Source of the DNA: an uncultured Clostridia bacterium
Lineage (GTDB): Bacteria > Bacillota > Clostridia > Christensenellales > Borkfalkiaceae
Reading direction: 5' to 3'
DNA length: 64,000 bases
Assembly: GCA_947624225.1 (NCBI GenBank)
Contig: CANQJF010000003.1
Coordinates: 1 to 64,000 of the forward strand
This document shows positions 60,120 to 64,000 of this stretch, one piece after another. The notes below the pieces were generated by a model. It was given only the letters and a program-made list of their open reading frames with translations. It was not told the origin of the DNA and ran no database searches. The translations under genes were made by a program, and so were the position numbers. Each line of letters begins with the position of its first letter. The first letter of the stretch is position 1.

Positions 60120-61002
60120 GGATGTCTCCCAAGACGGACAGCAGGTCCTCCCGCATCTTGCGCGCGGCATCGCGCGCACAGAGCCCCACGCGGCCGCCGT
60201 CATGTTGGTAAGCGTCTGTATGACGGTAGGCGCACAGGATGCCGCGGGAGTTGTTCACGATGCCGCCCATGCCCCCCTCTTTGAAGCAATTTTTGAGCAT
60301 TCGGGCGTTGGCGCCCTGTGCCCCGTAGCCGGGAATGAGGAAGAAAGAGTGCGGCATGCGCCCGCGGAGGACCTTTGCCTCCTCGGGATAGGTCGCCCCC
60401 ACGACGGCTCCCACGCGAGAGTAGCCGTATTTGCCGCAAGCGTCCCTGCCCCACTGCTCCACCATATCCCCCATGCACTCATACACGGTGCGCCCGTCGG
60501 CGAGTTTTTGGTCCTGCAATTCGCCCGAGGAGGGATTGCTCGTCTTTACCAGCACAAAGATGCCCTTGTCCGCCTCCCCGGCCCTTGCGAGAAAGGGGAC
60601 AATACCGTCCGTGCCGAGGTAGCCGTTGACGGTGAGGAGGTCGACATAGCTGCCGAGCTCTCGCTCGAAATAGGCCCTTGCATACTGTTCCGCCGTAGCG
60701 CCGATGTCGTTCCGCTTGCAGTCGGCAATGACGAACAGCCCGTGCTCCTTGGCACAAATACAGGTATCGCGGAAGCACTTCATGCCGTCGGCCCCGATGG
60801 CTTCATAGTAGGCAATTTGGATCTTCACGGCGGGGACGAGCTCGGACACGGCGCCGATGATCTCCTCGTTGAAGCGGTAGATGTCGCCCGCCCAATGCCG
60901 TTCGTCGGTCGTGCCGGGCAGGTATTCGGGCGAGGTGTCCAGCCCCACGCAAGCGGGATTTTGCTTTTCGATGATTTTTTCTATAAGACTGTCGAAAATC
61001 AT
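60112..61002 (-). CDS. pyrF: Orotidine 5'-phosphate decarboxylase, type 2
   Basis: Decarboxylates OMP to UMP. The type 2 marks are ACVGLDTSPEYLP, VIADCKRNDIGATAEQYA (the catalytic Lys/Asp set), LVKTSNPSSGELQD and IPGYGAQG. 296 residues. ATG 61000-61002 overlaps the pyrC stop as ATGA. The longer ORF-track frame (to 62016) is the antisense-frame shadow of pyrC. Confidence 0.96.
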   Translation of the reverse strand: MIFDSLIEKIIEKQNPACVGLDTSPEYLPGTTDERHWAGDIYRFNEEIIGAVSELVPAVKIQIAYYEAIGADGMKCFRDTCICAKEHGLFVIADCKRNDIGATAEQYARAYFERELGSYVDLLTVNGYLGTDGIVPFLARAGEADKGIFVLVKTSNPSSGELQDQKLADGRTVYECMGDMVEQWGRDACGKYGYSRVGAVVGATYPEEAKVLRGRMPHSFFLIPGYGAQGANARMLKNCFKEGGMGGIVNNSRGILCAYRHTDAYQHDGGRVGLCARDAARKMREDLLSVLGDIHA

Positions 61003-62273
61003 GCGCGCGCCTCCCTGTATTTGATCTCTCCGTCCGAGAGGGTATATTTGACCCTGCCCTGCAACTTCTTGCCGGCAAACGGGGTGTTCTTGCCCTTGGA
61101 GACGAACGCGGCGGGATCCACCCTCCAACTCTCGTTCAAATCGGCGAGCATGAGATCCGCGGGCGCGCCCACGGCGATCTCCCCGCCCGTCAGCGACAAA
61201 ATGCCGGCGGGATTTGCGCTCATGAGGGCAGAGAGCTTGGGGAGCGAGAACCCGTTCTCGCACACGAGCACAGTGTAGGAGAGCGCAAAGGAGGTCTCCA
61301 ACCCGCTGATCCCAAAGGCCGCATCGTTGAATTCCACGTTCTTGTCGTCGGCATGGTGCGGGGCATGGTCGGAGGCAATGCAGTCGAGCGTGCCGTCTTT
61401 GAGCCCCGCGATGACGGCAACTCTGTCCCGCTCCGCGCGGAGCGGCGGGTTGACTTTGGCATTGGGATCGAAGTCGCGGATGGCCGCATCGGTCAGCGTA
61501 AAGTAGTGCGGGCAGGTCTCCGCCGTCACTTTCACACCGCGTGCCTTTGCTTCCCGGATGAGTTGGATGCCGCTGTACGTCGAGACATGGCAGATGTGGA
61601 CGGGCAGTTCCAAACTCTCGGCGAGGCAGAGCTCCCGCGCGATCATGATGTCCTCCGCCGCCCGAAGGCTGCCTTTGAGGCCCGTCAGCGTGGAATAATC
61701 CCCCTCGTGCACGACGGCGCCGTCGACGAGCGAGGCGTCCTCGCAATGGCAGAGGCATTTGAGGCCGAAATCGGATGCGTACAGCATCGCCTTTGCCATG
61801 AGCGCGCTGTTTTGCACGCTCTTCCCGTCCTCGGAGAGTGCAACGGCCCCCGCCGCTTTCATGCCCCCGATGGCCGCGAGCGCCTCCCCCTTTTGTCCCT
61901 CCGTGATCGCCCCGATGGGATGCACTTTGCAGAGACCGACTTCCCTCGCCCGCGCTTTCACATAGGTGACGACGACCTTGTTGTCGATCACGGGCCGCGT
62001 GTTCGGCATGCAGCAAATTTGCGTAAATCCGCCCTTGACCGCGGACATGGTACCCGTCTCGATGGTCTCTTTCTTCTCGAACCCGGGATCGCGAAGATGC
62101 ACGTGCATATCGATGAGCCCGGGGAAAGCGGTCAGTCCCGCCGCCTCCAAGACCTCCTCGTTTTCCGGGGGATCGAGGGTGGGCGCGATTTGGGTAAACA
62201 GTCCTCCCTCTATGCGGATATCCGATTTCCGTACGCCGTCCGAAAAGACAACGTCTGCACCGCGGATGAGCAT
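60999..62273 (-). CDS. pyrC: Dihydroorotase
   Basis: Cyclises carbamoyl aspartate. A zinc-dependent amidohydrolase of class I: the metal-binding DMHVHLRDPG, HCEDASL, HICHVST and the catalytic Asp in CIASDHAPHH. 424 residues. ATG 62271-62273 lies one base from the pyrB stop. The usual carboxylated Lys is not found at the expected place by eye, as in many class I enzymes where Asp replaces it. Confidence 0.96.
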   Translation of the reverse strand: MLIRGADVVFSDGVRKSDIRIEGGLFTQIAPTLDPPENEEVLEAAGLTAFPGLIDMHVHLRDPGFEKKETIETGTMSAVKGGFTQICCMPNTRPVIDNKVVVTYVKARAREVGLCKVHPIGAITEGQKGEALAAIGGMKAAGAVALSEDGKSVQNSALMAKAMLYASDFGLKCLCHCEDASLVDGAVVHEGDYSTLTGLKGSLRAAEDIMIARELCLAESLELPVHICHVSTYSGIQLIREAKARGVKVTAETCPHYFTLTDAAIRDFDPNAKVNPPLRAERDRVAVIAGLKDGTLDCIASDHAPHHADDKNVEFNDAAFGISGLETSFALSYTVLVCENGFSLPKLSALMSANPAGILSLTGGEIAVGAPADLMLADLNESWRVDPAAFVSKGKNTPFAGKKLQGRVKYTLSDGEIKYREARA

Positions 62274-62274
62274 T

Positions 62275-63189
62275 TCAGTCCTCCTTTCCAAGTAATGCAA
62301 GCATGGACATCCGCACCGCGACGCCCGAAAGAACTTGATCTTCGATTTTGCTCGTATCGCCGTCGATGAGGGCGGAGGTGAGTTCTACGCCCCTGTTGAC
62401 GGGCCCGGGGTGCATGATCAGCGCGCCCGGTTTTGCATATTTTATGACTTCCTCGTTCGCTCCGTAATACTTTGCAAACTCGCCGAGCGAGGGAAAATTC
62501 CCCGCCTTTTGGCGTTCGAGCTGGATGCGAAGGCCCATCACGACGTCGGCGCCATCGACGGCCTCTTCGCGGGAGGAGCAGATCTTCGCGCCCAATTTTT
62601 CGATGCCCGCGGGGATGAGCGTGCGCGGCCCGAACATTGTCACCTGCGCGCCGAGCTTCGTGAGCCCATATAGATTGCTCTTTGCTACGCGGGAGTGATA
62701 GATATCCCCGAGAATGGCCACTTTCAACCCGGAGATCTTGCCGAAATGTTCGCGCATGGTCAGCATGTCGAGCAGGGCCTGCGAGGGGTGCTCGTTCATG
62801 CCGTCCCCCGCATTGATGACGTGCGCCCTCACCGTCTTTGCCAAAAGGCGCGCCGCGCCCGACGCGGGATGGCGGATGACCATCACGTCGTTCTGCATGG
62901 CGTCTAACGTCTTTCCCGTGTCGACGAGCGTCTCCCCTTTCTGCACGGAGGAGGCCGCGACGGAGATGTTTACCACCTGTGCGCCCAAAAATTTGCCCGC
63001 AAGCTCAAAGGAGCAGCGCGTGCGGGTGGAATTCTCATAGAAGAGGGTCACCATGGATTTCCCCGACAGCGCGTGAAAGACCTTGTTGCCCCGTTTGAGC
63101 TCTGATTTATAGGCGAGGCCGCGCGTCAGGATCTCGTCGATGACGGCAGCCTCCATGTCATAGAGACCGAGGATATCCTTTTGATTCAT
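62275..63189 (-). CDS. pyrB: Aspartate carbamoyltransferase, catalytic chain
   Basis: Joins carbamoyl phosphate and aspartate, the first committed step. Motifs FYENSTRTRCSFE (carbamoyl phosphate site), VIRHPASGAAR and NAGDGMNEHPSQALLD are all present; MHPGPVNRG is near the C-terminus. 304 residues. ATG 63187-63189 with AGAGGA is preferred. The frame remains open through upstream TTG/ATG codons at 63246-63235, which overlap the attenuator-like hairpin. No pyrI regulatory chain is present. Confidence 0.96.
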   Translation of the reverse strand: MNQKDILGLYDMEAAVIDEILTRGLAYKSELKRGNKVFHALSGKSMVTLFYENSTRTRCSFELAGKFLGAQVVNISVAASSVQKGETLVDTGKTLDAMQNDVMVIRHPASGAARLLAKTVRAHVINAGDGMNEHPSQALLDMLTMREHFGKISGLKVAILGDIYHSRVAKSNLYGLTKLGAQVTMFGPRTLIPAGIEKLGAKICSSREEAVDGADVVMGLRIQLERQKAGNFPSLGEFAKYYGANEEVIKYAKPGALIMHPGPVNRGVELTSALIDGDTSKIEDQVLSGVAVRMSMLALLGKED

Positions 63190-63200
63190 GTGTTCCTCTG

Positions 63201-63234
63201 AAAAAAGTCTTACGGCAATTGCCGCAAGACTTTT
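63201..63234 (-). terminator. Terminator-like hairpin (attenuator) immediately upstream of pyrB
   Basis: AAAAGTCTTGCGGC and GCCGTAAGACTTTT pair (one G-T) around AATT, followed by a T6 run; the ribosome binding site begins a few bases later. It lies about 50-80 bases downstream of the promoter's +1, so it can only stop transcripts starting at the pyr promoter. This is the layout of attenuation control. A consensus PyrR site was not found by eye. Confidence 0.75.
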
Positions 63235-63287
63235 CATGCTCATCAATCCGTCTTGACGGCAAAAAAATGCCGCATGAAGCCGTTAAA

Positions 63288-63317
63288 ATTATACCATGAA
63301 GGGACAGTGCTTGTAAA
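63288..63317 (-). promoter_or_regulatory. pyr operon promoter
   Basis: Minus-strand TTTACA (63312-63317), 18 bases and TATAAT (63288-63293) with a TGG extension. +1 near 63281. The early leader contains a T7 tract (63261-63267), which might serve as a UTP-sensitive pause. Confidence 0.75.
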
Positions 63318-63322
63318 GCATT

Positions 63323-64000
63323 TCAAAGAATTTCCGTGAGGGAAAATTTCGTCTTGTCGCAAGAGGTGAGAAAGTATTCGATCCCCGCTTTCTCCGCGCG
63401 GAGCGGGAAGTATCCGGTGCCGTGCAGGTGGCCGAAGATCACCTTTTCCACGCCGTTTTTCTCAAAGAGTTCGGTGAACAGCGTGTCCTCTTTTTTGATG
63501 GAAAAGGGCGGGAAATGGATGAGCGCCAACAGACGGTCCCCCTCTTTTTTCACCTTTTCCGCCTCCCGAAAGGCAAGGCGAAAGCGCTCGGCCTCGCGCA
63601 AATACAGCTTCATGTCCTGCTCCTTAAAATCGACGCTGGCGGGGCAAGTCCATCCGCGGGAGCCCACGATCACCAAATTTTCGAGGCGGATGCAGTCGTT
63701 TTGCAGGAAGTAAAACCCATTGGGGGCCATTTCACGGATGCGGGAGATGCCGTTCCACCAATAATCGTGATTGCCGCGGATCAAAACTTTGCGCCCCGGG
63801 AGTTCCTCCAAGGAGCGCACGTCGAACATGCCCTCCTCAGGTTTCATGCCCCACGAGGTGTCGCCGCCGATGAGAACGATATCCTCGGCTCTGACTTTTT
63901 CGCGCCAATCGGCCTTGATTTTGTCGAAGTGACCTTCCCACCCGGGTCCGAAGATATCCATCGGCTTATTGGCCATCCCGGATAGATGCAGGTCGCTGAT
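63323..64000 (-). CDS. Metallophosphoesterase family protein (partial, start beyond window)
   Basis: A calcineurin-like phosphoesterase with the metal-binding motifs VLIGGDTSW, LIRGNHDYWW and IFGHLHGTGY. The frame stays open to the window end and reads ISDLHLSG before the ORF-track Met (63976), which is the conserved first metal motif of the family, so the real start lies past 64000. The 226 codons seen are nearly the whole protein. Small proteins of this type hydrolyse phosphodiesters or nucleotides; the substrate is unknown. The stop is just upstream of the pyr promoter. Confidence 0.88.
   Translation of the reverse strand: MSDLHLSGMANKPMDIFGPGWEGHFDKIKADWREKVRAEDIVLIGGDTSWGMKPEEGMFDVRSLEELPGRKVLIRGNHDYWWNGISRIREMAPNGFYFLQNDCIRLENLVIVGSRGWTCPASVDFKEQDMKLYLREAERFRLAFREAEKVKKEGDRLLALIHFPPFSIKKEDTLFTELFEKNGVEKVIFGHLHGTGYFPLRAEKAGIEYFLTSCDKTKFSLTEIL

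Noticed and set aside
61003-62016. N-terminal extension of pyrF in the ORF track
   Set aside because: It is an out-of-frame shadow of pyrC; PyrF homology begins at 61002.
1-64000. tRNA or rRNA genes, transposases and phage genes
   Set aside because: All gaps were read; none shows cloverleaf ends, rRNA signatures, transposase DDE motifs or phage structural genes.

Overview
The window looks like a piece of chromosome from a GC-rich (about 60 percent), low-copy, Gram-positive-type bacterium, most likely an anaerobic gut Clostridia (Firmicutes). The reasons are AGGAGG-type ribosome binding sites, TTGACA/TATAAT promoters, many lipoproteins with Gram-positive lipoboxes, an Lpl-type sugar ABC importer, a B. 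subtilis-like SOS box in front of uvrB, and a pyrBCFKDE cluster with the two-subunit class 1B dihydroorotate dehydrogenase. Christensenellales/Borkfalkiaceae relatives would fit, but this is inference. I see no rRNA, tRNA, CRISPR array, prophage or transposase.

Layout. 1-840: a small membrane protein and an XRE regulator with a membrane tail, the latter from a probable leaderless promoter. 882-4413 (-): serS, a DEDDh exonuclease and an RsmB/RsmF-type rRNA methyltransferase as a tightly packed operon. 4585-7164 (+): a CtpE-like P-type ATPase, divergent from serS. 7165-7985: tandem intergenic repeats, a small XRE regulator and two matching GC hairpins. 7986-10980 (-): alpha-galactosidase (GH36) and mutarotase.

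11124-43091 (-) is a roughly 32 kb glycan-utilisation locus arranged as two long operons whose promoters are nearly the same. The first (promoter at about 32.1 kb) encodes a 1501-residue repeat lipoprotein, a solute-binding lipoprotein and two Lpl-type permeases, DUF4127, GH31, an Ig-like lipoprotein, a secreted glycerophosphodiesterase, two GH26-like enzymes (one exported, one cytosolic), NanE and a Gfo/Idh oxidoreductase. The second (promoter at about 43.15 kb) encodes a phosphodiester glycosidase (NAGPA) lipoprotein, an SGNH esterase, a second DUF4127, a ROK kinase, GH20, GH31 and an acyltransferase-like protein, followed by an RpiR regulator with its own promoter. Phosphodiester-cleaving enzymes plus ManNAc metabolism without a sialic acid lyase make teichoic acid or another phosphodiester-linked glycan a reasonable target; this is a hypothesis, not an observation.

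43307-55883 is housekeeping: an aminotransferase, uvrA, a HAD nucleotidase and uvrB separated by dispersed palindromic repeats, then two small tethered winged-helix-like proteins, a polytopic membrane protein and glnS, with a divergent leaderless PAP2 phosphatase. 55988-63189 (-) is the pyrimidine cluster pyrB-C-F-K-D-E followed by L-asparaginase and upp; a terminator-like hairpin just upstream of pyrB suggests attenuation. The window ends inside a metallophosphoesterase gene. Functional calls rest on sequence motifs that I can read; no database search was run.
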